From: Camellia lanceoleosa
Taxonomy: Eukaryota > Streptophyta > Magnoliopsida > Ericales > Theaceae
Length of the DNA stretch: 64,000 nt
Reading direction: 5' to 3'
Assembly (NCBI GenBank): GCA_025200525.1
Contig: JANUSC010000381.1
Span: 141,731-205,730, forward strand
Part shown: in pieces, positions 49,578 to 62,167 of the stretch
Layout of the letters: each line of letters opens with the position of its first letter
Position numbering within the stretch: position 1 is the stretch's first letter
Notes under the pieces: generated by a model
Told to the model about the DNA's origin: nothing
Databases searched by the model: none
Seen by the model: the letters and a program-made list of their open reading frames with translations, nothing else
Program-made: the position numbers and the translations under genes

Positions 49578-50199
49578 AGCAACCAAGGAGAATGCGGTAG
49601 TGGGAATGTTGAGGCGTGCATTCGTATTATAAAAAGCTTGAGTGGGTCTGTGGTCTTCAACCGGGAATAAATTTGGAAGTGGCGTTGTGTAGGGACCACT
49701 TGGGTATTAATAAGGAGGGCCGCCCATTGGAACATAAACCCATGTAATGGTGCCTTATGCACCCCAAATTTTAGTAACTCTGTCAATGGGCATGAAGCCC
49801 AATTCCGTGGAAAGGAGGGTGAACCAGATTCATTGCATGAGGAAAAACAAAAGCGAGTGAGGCTAGTACTCGTGAGAATATTACAAGCAAGGAAAGCGAA
49901 AGGAAGGGGAAGGAAAGCCATGATGCCCAAGTGAATTTTGGGAAAGGGCCGTCTTCGAGCTGTCTTTGCGATTTCTCTTTCCATGGCAGCAAGACCCTGC
50001 AGATCGGTCCCGAATTTGAGGCAGTGACAACTCTCGGATCGGGAAAAAATTTGGGTGTAGTCTGCGATGGCAAGGAGGAGGTGATTCTTAGTAAGCTAAA
50101 GGAACTAGAGGCCAATGATAAGCGGAAAGTGGCGGGAGGAGTGTTGGAGCAGTTAATTTGCAAGGTTCAAGGTGATTATGGAGTACATAGTAATTTGTT

Positions 50200-53100
50200 A
50201 TGAAGATACAATCTTGGAATGTCGAGGCTTGGGAAGACACGAGAAAATGAGAAAGATTAGTCAAAACCTAGCGAAAGGAAAGAAATCGGTTTGGTGTTGA
50301 TCCAAGAAACAAAGTCCTCTTCTATCACTTCGAAGTAGTTAGATCCATGATGCGAGGACAATTTTCGTGTTTAATTTGTGGATCACGGAAGGCCGTCTTT
50401 GGCTGCTCTGTATATGGAATCGAGGGTGTTCGGATGGAGGCTTGTTGTGGTCATCGCAATTTCATACTCTTGGCGGTACTTTCTTTTCCTCCTTTAAGCG
50501 TGTAGTGGTTAATGTGTATGGCCGTCGGATGTGGCTAAAAGGCAAGAAGTCAGGATATTTTTGCTCGGTGAAGAATAATTTCTTGGGGCCATGGTGTGGG
50601 GGACTTCAATGAAATAAGAAATACTTCGAAAGAATTGGATGTTCTAGGCGTGACAGAGGAATGAGGATTTTAATTCCATGATAGATCAATTAGAATTGTT
50701 TGATGTACCAATCTTTGGGGAGGAAGTTTACATGGTGCAATTCACAAATTAGAGAGAAGTGGAGTCGTATAGATAGATTCTTGCTTGATCTGTTTGGCTT
50801 GAAAATTTCAATCTTAAGTTATGGGGACTCTCCGAGGCAAATTGTCGACCCTTGCCCTATACTTTTGATGGAGGATGAACAGGATTGGGGTCCGTGACCT
50901 TTTCGGTTCCTCAATGCGTGGGCTACTCACCCTACCTTCGTATCTATAGTGGAGAAAACTTGGTCAGAATATCAGGTGGAAGGGTGGGCTGGTTTCCGCT
51001 GCCTTATGAAGTTTAAAACTTTGAAACAGAAGCTAAAAGTGTGGAATTATGCTGTGTTTGGGCTGATTGAAAATAAGTTGAAGATTGCTGAAGAGGAAGC
51101 CCATGCTATTGAATTAACTGCAGAGGAAAGAGTGCTCCTGGGGGATGAACAACTTCGTAGGCAGGAATTAAGGGGGGAAATATGGAAGCTGAATATAACG
51201 ATGGAATGGATCTGGCTGCAAAAGTCCAGAATTAATTGGGCCACAAAGGGAGATAGGAACACAAGGTACTTTCATACTATGGCCAGTAGTAGAAATTGCA
51301 GAAATTCTTTATGCTCGATTAGTGAATGACACAAGGCTTGAGGAACCTTCGGAGGTTAGACATGCCGTGAAGAACCATTTTTGTCCCTATTTTTGGAAAC
51401 TTGGGCGGATAGGCCTAAAGCATGCCGCAGTTCAAAAATATTAATTACGTGGTAGCGAGACCTCTTGGAAGCGAGTTCTGAAGAGGAAGTCAAATATGTT
51501 ATTACAAGCTGTGATGGCAACAAAGCTCCAGGGCCGGATGGATTTAACTTGACCTTCTTTAAGAAATGCTGGAGTATTGTCAAACCTGAGGTGATGCAAT
51601 TTCTTAGGGAGTTTCATCAGAATGCTAATCTGGCTAGGGGGATAGGTAGCACTTTCATTGCGTTGATTCCAAAAGTAGATAGCCCGTCCAGCTTGAATGA
51701 ATATCGGCCCATTAGCCTCATAAGTTCGTTGTACAAAATTCTGTCTAAAGTCTTGTCTAATAGGTTGAAACCTGTTATGCCCATGATCATTAGCGAGTCC
51801 CAAACAGCTTTTCTGGGGGGTAGACACATCTTGGATGGGGTTCTTATAGCCAATAAGATAGTTGATGGGTGGCGTAAATCGAATAAGAAAGGTTTGGTAC
51901 TCAAACTAGACTTCGAGAAGGCCTATGATTCACTAATTGGGAGTTTCATTCCACATGGTATCCAATTTTGGGTTTGGAGAAAGGTGGGGCGATGGTTATG
52001 CAGCGTGTGACATCTACAAGAGTGTCATCTTAGTGAACGGCTCGCCATCGAGGAGTTCCGCCAACGTGGTTTACGACAAGGTGATCCATTGTCCCCTTTT
52101 CTATTTAATGTTGTGGTCAAGGTTTGAATGTCTTGTTCGAAGAGCAAAGGATCTAGATTTAATCAAAGGTGGTGATTGGAAATAATGGGGTCAAAGTATC
52201 GCACCTACCATTTGCGGATGATTCAATCTTGTTCTGTGAAGACCAATAGGTGGAAGTGCTGACTATCAAAAGCAGTCTTCGGTGCTTTGAAATTCTATCG
52301 TGGTTGAATTAACTATCACAAAAGTGTATTAGGGGCATTGGAGTGGAGGAAGGGTCGATGCAAGGTTTTGCCACTATGTTAAATTGTGCCTACCAGACTT
52401 TCCGATAAAGTTTGTCGGGATACCTCTTGGTGCTAACCCTAGTAGGAAGATCACATGAAAACCAATCTTGGATAAGTTTAAATAGAAATAGTCCACGTGG
52501 AAAAGAAGGGTGTTATCGTTTGCTGGAAGGCTAACCTTGATTAAGTCTGTCATGAGTAATTTGCCAATCTACTTTTTGTCGTTATTCAAACTACCAGTGG
52601 GGGTGGCAAAAGAAATCGGCAATTCAATCTAACTTTTATGGGAGGGTCGATCTTAGAAGGAAAGTCCATATGGTTAGCCGGGCTAACATGGCCAAATCAA
52701 AAACTCGGGAGGCTTGGGCCTTAGAAGCTCATCGGACATGAATATTTGCTTACTAAGAAATGGTGGTGGAGGTTTGGGTGAGACTCACTTTGTGGAAGGA
52801 AGTTATTTGCTCAAAGTATAATATGAGGGTGGGAGTTGGCTGCCACATATGGAAGGAAACGGTAGAATTTCAAAAATCGTCGATATCATTAGTGCAAGGA
52901 CCTCCAAGCCGCTGATTCATAATGTGTACCTTGCAAACATTGAAATTCATTGGGGAATGGGCGAGAGCTCAATTTCGTCCGATAAGTGGGGAGTTGTGCC
53001 TTAAGGAAGAATTTCCTGCACTTTTTCTCTATCTACTAAAAGAATGGATCATTGTGAATTCTACACCGCATTTACGGGAATCAAGGCCGCACCTCATTTT

Positions 53101-53828
53101 AGGAGAACTCGATGGTGTGGGAAGAGGAGGAGGTTAATAAACTTCAACCGCAACTGAGTCGCGCCAAGACTACTGACGAAGCTCGATATATGGAAGTGGA
53201 AGGTCACCCATCCGGGGTTTTTTCTGTTGCATCGATATACAAATGCTGTGAATTATCTTTGGGGCTACCAGAATACGGCAATGTCGCTTTGGAATAACTG
53301 TGTTCTCCAAAAGTCAAATTCTTCTATGGTTGGCTTGGCAAGGTAAGGTGAAAACATCTAGCTTGCAACAGATATTGGGATCTTGGATGAATCTGAAATG
53401 TCACCGCGTGTTTTGCCAACAGAGGTGGAAACCACCCCCACATTTTGCTCCTGTGTCCGCTTTGTCCGCGCCTGTGGTCTCATGTTATGGAATGGTGGGG
53501 ATGTCAATGGGTTATGCCAAACTCAAAGGAAGGATTGCTACAGTGGTGGTCAGCTTGTACTATGAAAAAGGTTGAGAAGGTAATATGGAAGGTAGTTCCT
53601 CTAGCAGTTCTCTGGTCTATTTGGAAGCATAGAAATGATTGCGTGTTTAATGACTCGCAACCTAATTTAAGGGATCTACGGGAGCTTGTTAAAGTAAGAA
53701 TAGCGATGTGGGCCAAATCATCCCCAACCAAAATGGCATTTTCCATTAATGATATTGTATTTAACTTACCTCAGGTTCAATTCTGTATTTGGTCTGGAAG
53801 CAGTCACTTGCCTTTGGGGTATGGTTGA
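50200..53828 (+). pseudogene. LINE 2 ORF2 (endonuclease, RT, zf-RVT)
   Basis: ATG at 50200 opens KIQSWNV, the usual start of an L1 APE-like endonuclease. It goes out of frame where the family has a CCG. GDFNE is at about 50600-50614 and SRIDRF at 50763-50780. The 126-codon linker frame is 50949-51329. The RT starts in 51465-52010 (GNKAPGPDGF, NEYRPISL, LKLDFEKAYDS). RQGDPLSPF is near 52073, FADD at 52211-52222, and the C-terminal block is at 52400-52780. zf-RVT pieces are at 53300-53828 (WLAWQGKVKTS, then VLWSIWKHRNDCVFND). The active-site Asp pair is intact but the frame is broken many times. Confidence 0.88.
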
Positions 53829-55285
53829 ACATTGCTGTGGTGGTTTGCAAAGAGTGCTAGCAGAGTGCTACTTTCAGTCCGGCCGGTATGCTAAGGTGAG
53901 TTCGCCGATGGTGGATGGTCAGTGGGCGGTGTGTGCCGCTCGGCCTAGTCTCTGAATTCTGTGGGCGCCCCAATTGTGGGCCTAGTCTGTGAATTCGCCG
54001 TCCGCTTCGCCTTGAATCTGAGGTGTGAATGGGTGGAGTGTTCTGCACTGGTTTTGCTCCAAGGCGGGCTGGGCTACTTGTGGTCAAGCTTTGTATCAGG
54101 ACTGCACTCCAGATCTGGCTGGCTTATGGTGATCTCCTGCGTGGATGGGTGCATTGCAGGTGCATAGTGCTGTAGGTTGTTTCTAGTATACAAAGTGCAT
54201 TGCACCATGTTGAATTCAAGCTCGTGAATGTTTAGTCTATTATGCTGCTAGTTGGATATACATATCAGTTTGTAGTTGTATAGTCTTGGGGATTAGTCTT
54301 GTGGAAGGCTGAATTGCTATGGTCTGGGAAGTTTGGTGTTTTGGTCTGCCTGTTGTGCAGCCATGTTGGCATCATCTGCTTGTGTTCTGCTTTGCTTCAC
54401 CTCTGATGTGCTCCTGCCTGTGGTGCTTCTGTGCAAATTAGTGTAGGTTCATGTATGCATAAGTTGGCCTCCCCATTGTAGAGTTTTGCTCCTCCCTTTT
54501 TTGATTGATGAAGCTTTAGCCCTTAGACTTAAGAGGTTTGGGTTGAGGGGCAAGCATTGGGATTGGATGCTATCCCCGTAATGGTCACTGGCCAGGATCT
54601 GTCTCAAGGTGGGAGGATGGGTTCTAGTCCGAGATGGAATCGTGAGGGTCGAGTCCGCCACCGCTTAGTTTGCTCACCAACAAAGATAATGCTTCAACTG
54701 GAAGGCAAGGTGTTTGGTATGTTTGGTTCGGCTGTTGTAATTCACGTTGGTGTGTCTTTCACCTATGTGTTCATCTATTTTATGCACCTAAGAAGGTATG
54801 AAACTGCTGCACTATTGTTTGAGGGGGTCTGCTGGTTGTGTGTCTAAGGAAACGAATTGATCCTCCGTTAGGCAAATTGCCTATTGTTTGGGGGTGAATA
54901 TGGTTGAAAGTTTTGTGGGCGTGAGTTAGATTTGAGCCTCAACTCAAAAGTTTCGTGGTGTATTCTCGACCGCTAGTGGGCTGCTTCCGCTTTTTGATTT
55001 TGTTTTGTTGGTTAGTGTGTCGCTCTTACTCGCTAGTTTGTGAAGATGATGTCTAGCAATTAGCAAAGATTGGGTTTGGGTTTTGGTTCTGCTTTCTCGC
55101 TGGTTCCTCACCAACTTTGGGGTGCTAGCAAATGATAGGATGGGTTTTTGGTGCCAACCTAGTTGGGATCATTTAGCTCATTGTGATGCTCCCCAAGCAC
55201 TCCTTTTTTCTTTTTGGTGTAATTTCCTTCAGACCTTGTACTAGTTTTTACATCAATGAAGTCTTTTATTTTTGTCGATCAAAAA
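53829..55285 (+). other. LINE 2 3' non-coding part
   Basis: About 1.45 kb without a domain. Frames at 53857-54847 are incidental. The end carries the plant L1 tail and six A. Confidence 0.8.
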
Positions 55286-55302
55286 ATAAGCTAACGCTAC
55301 TT
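55286..55302. repeat. Right target-site duplication of LINE 2
   Basis: ATAAGCTAACGCTACTT, 17 bp. The first A overlaps the A tail. Confidence 0.9.
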
Positions 55303-55310
55303 AGCTCGGC
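55286..55310 (-). ncRNA. 7SL-like RNA gene, copy 6, 5' end (split by LINE 2)
   Basis: GCCGAGC starts at 55310 and the RNA reads for 25 nt before meeting the LINE 3' end. A transcript from this promoter would run into LINE antisense sequence. Confidence 0.6.
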
Positions 55311-55332
55311 AATTATTAGATATCTCAATCAC

Positions 55333-55375
55333 CCTTATATTCGCACATTATGCGTTGTTTTTAAACTATGTGGAA
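55333..55375 (-). promoter_or_regulatory. Degraded USE plus TATA (copy 6)
   Basis: TATA (ATATAAGG, 55340-55333) is intact. The USE reads ATTCCACATAG (55375-55365), two changes from consensus. Confidence 0.55.
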
Positions 55376-57469
55376 TAAGTTTACGATTATACTACAACCA
55401 ATATTTAAACTTTTCACTATCTTTTTGCTAATTAGGTTATGAACGATGTGGGATAGATTTACGATTTTACTACAACCAATATTTAAACTTTACACTATCT
55501 TCTTTCTAATAAGATTATGTTTCTTTCTTCCGTAGTAGCCGCCATCGTCCGCCACCATCACCGAACCATCTTTTGTCTTCCCCAACCGACAAGTAGCAAC
55601 CGCCACGGGAGAGAGAGGTCAAGAGAAAAGAAAAGAAAAAAAAAAAGAAAAAGGGGTTGCATGCAAGGAAGAACTTTTGGGTGTGTGGTAGGTCTCTATC
55701 TTTCTTTTTCTCTTTGTTTTTGTTCTTTATCCTTACTCTATAATTATTTAGTTCATTGATGGAGAGGTTGTAGGTTTATGTACTTTGTATATAGATAGAT
55801 ATATATATATATATACGGTTAAGAAATCTGAGTAGTTTAATTCATGTATAAACATTGGGTATAATTCTTAGTCCAAAAATTCTGCACAGAATCACAAACT
55901 TTAAAAATCAAGAAACCATATCAAACGAATGAATTTTGAACTGAAATTTTTACAGTAGATTAATTACGAGTTGGGTTGCATATCTGGAGTTTATCATAAT
56001 TTTTGGGAGTCAAAATCCATATAAACTGATGCGTTCAATTCTGTCCAGAAAACTAGCTGAAAACAAGAATTGAGAGTGTCGTTTCTTTTGGGTATAAATC
56101 CAAAAATTATCAAATTAGTGTCATTAGAACCGTTACGAGTCTAGTTTCCTACATTTTTGGCCTTGCATTGAGCGCCGTGTATACTAAGAGAACCATTAAT
56201 TTTTAAAGTGCTGCTGAAAACAACCTGTTTAGATATAATTAATTGCAAATAATTATTTTGATAAGCAAATCAAGTGAGACCAATTGGGCTTCAAACTTAG
56301 GATATATTAGTTGTTATCTGGATGGTTTTGGAATTTTTCAATAGCGTGGAGTGGGTTTTGTAATTTTCAATGTTCGCTAATAGATTGGGAAAGTTTGTTT
56401 AAAACTCCGCTTATCTTAAAGTTACTTTTAATTAAGTTTCGATTTGAACCCATGCCTTGGGTAATTTTAGACCTTGAAGAACATGAACTTAGGTATTATT
56501 TAAGAGTAACGGTGAGTGAGGGTGAGCTGTGGTAGTGCTTTTAGTGCGGATACTTAATTTATTATTCTCTTTAGTATTTTTAAATTAGTAGTGACATGTA
56601 GTCTTCGTGATTTGGCTCAGGCATTAGTTGGACTTTCATACTCTATTCGAGGATTATATTATTTGGTTTTCAGTGAGTAGTTTCATGCTACATATTTTTA
56701 TAAATGTTCCCTACCTGAATTGTTGGAAAATTAAATTGTTGTTTCAGACTAAACCGCTTTTGATAAAATTATTATATTATCAATGGAATCAAATTATTTC
56801 AAAACATGTGTGAACTTCGATAATCAGTAAACTATTTGTTTGGGTCTCATGTTTATCATGGTGAACTACCACGCTTATGCATACGATGTGTATTGAGTAT
56901 TGAGACCATCTGTGTATTTTAGTCCAGTGGAAATTATTCTATCGGTGTGGTGACTCGCCACTAGGAACGGATTCGGTTGGGCCGTGAACTTGTGGTTTTT
57001 TTTTTGGTTCATTTTGATGAATTTTTTTTTAAAAAAGTTTATGCTTTTAGAATCTACGCCAACTATATGGACCAAATAAGTTATAAAAAATGAAAACATA
57101 TTCATTAAAAATAAAAGTGAAAATAAGTTGGTGATGTTTTTAGATCATTCTACACCGTATTACAAAAAATGTAAAATCTTTGATGCAAATTTAAAAATAT
57201 TATATTCAAAGGAAAAACAATGAGTTTTTTTTGGTTAGTTGCCAACCCCACCAAATGTAATTCATTGACATAGAAAAATCATCATTTTATGTTTTGTAAT
57301 CATCACCAAGGACCCATCCAAAGCGTAAAGTAAATTTAGATTTTCAAATTTTAAAGATCCATCCATGATCATAACAATACAAATTTATTTATTTTATACA
57401 TGAAAAATAAAAGACCATCCTTGATCATCACAATATTAATTTTTATTTTAATACACGTAAAAAAAAAAA

Positions 57470-57650
57470 GTGGTTGTCCAATGACTTAAACTCAAGCAAT
57501 TCCTGTGAACCTACAGTTCACTAGTCTAGTCCGAGTTCAACTATGCTCGCCACAACCTAAGTTCAAGCGCTGATGCCAACTATCAACTTTACCATCATCC
57601 AACCATTTGGTGCCCTCGCTAAGTCATAAGCTAACGCTACTTAGCTCGGC
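57470..57650 (-). ncRNA. 7SL-like Pol III RNA gene, copy 7 (181 nt)
   Basis: Starts GCCGAGC at 57650 and ends before 11 T (57469-57459). The hairpin and closing stem are present, with small deletions at CCCAGG and CAGG positions of the other copies. Confidence 0.62.
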
Positions 57651-59940
57651 AATTATTAGATATCTCAATCACCCTTATATTCCGTACATTATGCGTTGTT
57701 TTTAAACGATGTGATAAGTTTACGATTATACTACAACCAATATTTAAACTTTTCACTATCTTTTTCCTAATTAGATTATGAACGATGTGGGATAGATTTA
57801 CAATTCTACTACAACCAATATTTAAACTTTACACTATCTTCTTTCTAATGAGATTATGTTTCTTTCTTCCGTAGTAGCCATCGTCCGCCACCATCACCGA
57901 ACCATCTTTTGTCTTCCCCACCTACAAGTAGCAACCGCCACGGGAGAGAGAGGTCAAGAGAAAAGAAAAGAAAAAGAAAAGAAAAAGGGGTTGCATGCAA
58001 GAAAGAACTTTTGGGTGTGTGGTAGGTCTCTATCTTTCTTTTTCTTTGTTTTTGTTCTTTATCCTTACTCATAATTACTTAGTTCATTGATGGAGAGGTT
58101 GTAGGTTTATGTACTTTGTATATAGATAGATATATATACGTATACAGTTAAGAAATCGGAGTAGTTTAATTTATGTATAAACATTGGGTATAATTCTTAG
58201 TCCAAAAATTCTGCACAGAATCACAAACTTTAAAAATCAAGAAACCATATCAAACGAATGAATTTTGAACTGAAATTTTTACAGTAGATTAATTACGAGT
58301 TGGGTTGCATATCTGGAGTTTATCATAATTTTTGGGAGTCAAAATCCATATAAACTGATGCGTTCAATTCTGTCCAGAAAACTAGCTGAAAACAAGAATT
58401 CGAGAGTGTCGCTTTTGGGTATAAATCCAAAAATTATCAAATTAGTGTCATTAGAACCGTTACGCAGTCTAGTTTCCTACATTTTTGGCCTTGCATTGAG
58501 CGCCGTATACTAAGAGAACCATTAATTTTTTAAAGTGCTGCTGAAAACAACCTGTTTAGATATAATTAATTGCAAATAATTATTTTGGTAAGCAAATCAA
58601 GTGAGACCAATTGGGCTTCAAACTTAGGATATATTAGTTGTTATCTGGATGGTTTTGGAATTTTTCGAATAGCGTGGAGTGGGTTTTGTAATTTTCAATG
58701 TTCGCGAATAGATTGGGAAAGTTTGTTTAAAACTCCGTTTTATCTTAAAGTTACTTTTAATTAAGTTTCGATTTGAACCCATGCCTTGGGTAATTTTAGA
58801 CCTTGAAGTACATGAACTTAGGTATTATTTAAGAGTAACGGTGAGTGAGGGTGAGCTGTTGTGCTTTTAGTGCGGATACTTAATTTATTATTCTCTTTAG
58901 TATTTTTAAATTAGTAGTGACATGTAGTCTTCAGACTTGGCTCAGTAAGTATTAGTTGGACTTTCATACTCTATTCGAGGATTATATTATTTGGTTTTCA
59001 GTGAGTAGTTTCATGCTACATATTTTTATAAATGTTCCCCTACCTCGAACTGTTGGAAAATTAAATTGTTGTTTCAGACAAAACCGCTTTGATAAAATTA
59101 TTATATTATCAATGGAATCAAATTATTTCAAACATGTGTGAACTTCGTGATATCGTAAACTATTTGTTTGGGTCTCATGTTTATCATGGTGAACTACCAC
59201 GCTTATGATAATCGATGTGTATTGAGTATTGAGACCATCTGTGTATTTTAGTCCAGGGAAATTATTCTACTGCGTGTGGTGACTCTGGCCACTAGGGAAC
59301 GGATTCGGGTTGGGCCGTGAACTTGTGGTTTTCTTTTTTTTTTTTTTTTGGTTCATTTTTGATGAATTTTTTTTAAAAAAAAAAAGTTTTCGTTTTAGAA
59401 TCTACGCGACTATATGGACCAAATAAGTTACAAAAAAATGAAAACATATTCATTAAAAATAAAAGTGAAAATAAGTTGGTGATGTTTTTAGATCATTCTA
59501 CACCAGACACACAAAAAATGTAAAATCTTTAATGCAAATTTAAAAAAATATTATATTCAAAGGAAAAAACAATGAGTTTTTTTTGGTTAGTTGCCAACCC
59601 CACCAAATGTAATTCATTGACATAGAAAAAATCATCATTTTATGTTTTGTAATCATCACCAAGGACTGATCCACTAGGTGCGAAAGTAAATTTAGATTTT
59701 CAAATTTTAAAGATCCATCCATGATCATAACAATAAAAATTTATTTATTTTATACATGAAAAATAAAAGACCATCCTTGATCATCACAATATTAATTTTT
59801 TATTTTAATACACGTAAAAAAAAAGTGGTTGTCCAATGACTTAAACTCAAGCAATTCCCAGGGAACCTACAGGTTCACCAGTCTAGTCTGAGTTCAACTA
59901 TGCCGCCACAACCTAAGTTCAAGCTGATGCCAACTATCAA
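57587..59940. repeat. Array unit 8
   Basis: 2354 bp. The (TA)n patch carries an extra CG (ATATATACGTATACAG), a variant shared only with unit 9. Confidence 0.92.
57673..57716 (-). promoter_or_regulatory. Degraded USE plus TATA (copy 7)
   Basis: TATA at 57680-57673. The USE is shortened by two bases (ATCACATCG, 57715-57707). The second, upstream USE near 57782-57792 is perfect. Confidence 0.55.
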
Positions 59941-60006
59941 CTTTACCATCATCCAACCATTTTGGTGCCCTCGCTTAAGTCATAAGCTAACGCCACTTAG
60001 CTCGGC
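59825..60006 (-). ncRNA. 7SL-like Pol III RNA gene, copy 8 (182 nt)
   Basis: Starts GCCGAGC at 60006 and ends before 9 T (59824-59816), the shortest T run but still a normal Pol III stop. One change (GCCACT for GCTACT) lies in the hairpin loop (GTAGCG reads GTGGCG). Confidence 0.62.
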
Positions 60007-60028
60007 AATTATTAGATATCTCAATCAC

Positions 60029-60071
60029 CCTTATATTCGCACATTATGCGTTGTTTTTAAACGATGATAAG
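60029..60071 (-). promoter_or_regulatory. Degraded USE plus TATA (copy 8)
   Basis: TATA at 60036-60029. The USE has lost several central bases (TTATCATCG, near 60070-60062). The second USE near 60136-60146 is intact. Confidence 0.5.
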
Positions 60072-62167
60072 TTTAAGATTATACAACAACCAATATTTAA
60101 ACTTTTCACTATCTTTTTCCTAATTAGATTATGAACGATGTGGGATAGATTTACGATTCTACTACAAACCAATATTTAAACTTTACACTATCTTCTTTCT
60201 AATGAGATTATGTTTCTTTCTTCCGTAGTAGCCGTTATCGTCCGCCACCATCACCAACCATCTTTTTGTCTTCCCACCTACAAGTAGCAACCGCCACGGG
60301 AGAGAGATCAAGAGAAAAGAAAAAGAAAAAGAAAAGAAAAAGGGGTTGCATGCAAGGAAGAACTTTTGGGTGTGTGGTAGGTCTCTATCTTTTTTTTCTT
60401 TGTTTTTGTTCTTTATCCTTACTCTATAATTACTTAGTTCATTGATGGAGAGGTTGTAGGTTTATGTACTTTGTATATAGATAGATATATATACGTATAC
60501 AGTTAAGAAATCGGAGTAGTTTAATTCATGTATAAACATTGGGTATAATTCTTAGTCCAAAAATTCTGCACAGAATCACAAACTTTAAAAATCAAGAAAC
60601 CATATCAAACGAATGAATTTTGAACTAAAATTTTTACAGTAAATTAATTACGAGTTATGTTGCATATCTGGGGTTTATCATAATTTTTGGGAGTCAAAAT
60701 CCATATAAACTGATGCGTTCAATTCTGTCCAGAAAACTAGCTGAAAACAGTAAATTCGAGAGTGTCGTTCTCTTTGGGTATAAATCGAAAAATTATCAAA
60801 TTAGTGTCATTAGAACCGGTTACGAGTCTAGTTTCCTACATTTTTGGCCTTGCATTGAGCGCTCGTGTATACTAAGAGAACCATTAATTTTTTTAAAGTG
60901 CTGCTGAAAACAACCTGTTTAGATATAATTAATTGCAAATAATTATTTTGATAAGCAAATCAAGTGAGACCAATTGGGATACATACTTAGGATATATTAG
61001 ATGTTTTCTGGATGGTTTTGGAATTTTTCAATAGCATGGAGTGGGTTTTTAATTTTCAATGTTCGCTAATAGAGTGGGAAAGTTTGTTTGAACCTCTGCT
61101 TTATCTTAAGGTTACTTTTTATTCAGTTTCGATTTGAACCCTTGCCTTGGGTAATTTTAGACCTTGAAGAACATGAACTTAGGTATTATTTAAGAGTAAC
61201 GGTGAGTGAGGGTGAGCTGTGGTAGTGCTTTTAGTGCGGATACTTAATTTATTATTCTCTTTAGTATTTTTAAATTAGTAATGACTTGTAGTCTTCGTAC
61301 TTGGCTCAGGTCATTAGTTGGACTTTCATACTCTATTCAAGGATTATATTATTTGGTTTACAGGTGAGTAGTTTCATGCTACATATTTTTATAAATGTTC
61401 CCTACCTTGAACTGTTGGAAAATTAAATTGTTGTTTCAGACTAAACCGCTTTTGATAAAATTATTATATTATCAATGGAATCAAATTATTTCAAAACATG
61501 TGTGAACTTCGTGATACCAGAACTATTTGTTTGGGTCTCATGTTTATCATGGTGAACTACCACGCTTTTATGACATCGATGTGTATTGAGTATTGAGACC
61601 ATCTCGTATTTTAGTCCAGGAAATTATTCTACTGTGTGTGGTGACTCGCCACTAGGAACGGATTCGGTTGGGCCGTGAACTTGTGGTTTTTTTTTTTTGG
61701 TTCATTTTGATGAATTTTTTTTTAAAAAAAGTTTATGCTTTTAGAATCTACGCTAATTATATGGACCAAATAAGTTATAAAAAAATGAAAACATATTCAT
61801 TAAAAATAAAAGTGAAAATAAGTTGGTGATGTTTTAGATCATTCTACACCGCATAATAATAAAAATGTAAAATCTTTGATGCAAATTTAAAAATATTATA
61901 TTCAAAGGAAAAACAATGAGTTTTTTTTGGTTAGTTGCCAACCCCACCAAATGTAATTCATTGACATAGAAAAATCATCATTTTATGTTTTGTAATCATC
62001 ACCAAGGACCGATCCACTGCGTGCAAAGTAAATTTAGATTTTCAAATTTTAAAGAACCAATCCATGATCATAATAATACAAATTTATTTATTTTATACAT
62101 GAAAAATAAAAGACCATCCTTGATCATGACAATATTAATTTTTATTTTAATACACGAAAAAAAAAAA

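Larger units (their letters stand above)
48011..55285 (+). mobile_element. L1-type LINE 2, full length (7275 bp)
   Basis: Bounded by a 17-bp target duplication, with a short A tail (55281-55286). It holds ORF1 (RRM), ORF2 (endonuclease, RT, zf-RVT) and a 3' non-coding part of 1.4 kb with the usual plant L1 ending (TTTTGTCGATCAAAAA). Both ORFs are frameshifted. Inserted in the 5' part of a 7SL-like gene. Confidence 0.95.
47953..57586. repeat. Array unit 7, interrupted by LINE 2
   Basis: Array sequence at 47953-48010 and 55286-57586. Removing the LINE and one copy of the target duplication leaves 2342 bp, a normal unit length, so the insertion caused no loss here. Confidence 0.92.

Noticed and set aside
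27773..60907. Recurrent 64-105-codon frames in array units (Arg/Pro then Lys/Glu-rich; MRSILSRKLAEN-type; MQIIILISKSSE-type)
   Set aside because: They recur only because the DNA is copied. They differ by indels between units, lack any known domain, and overlap the purine tract or LTR-like sequence.
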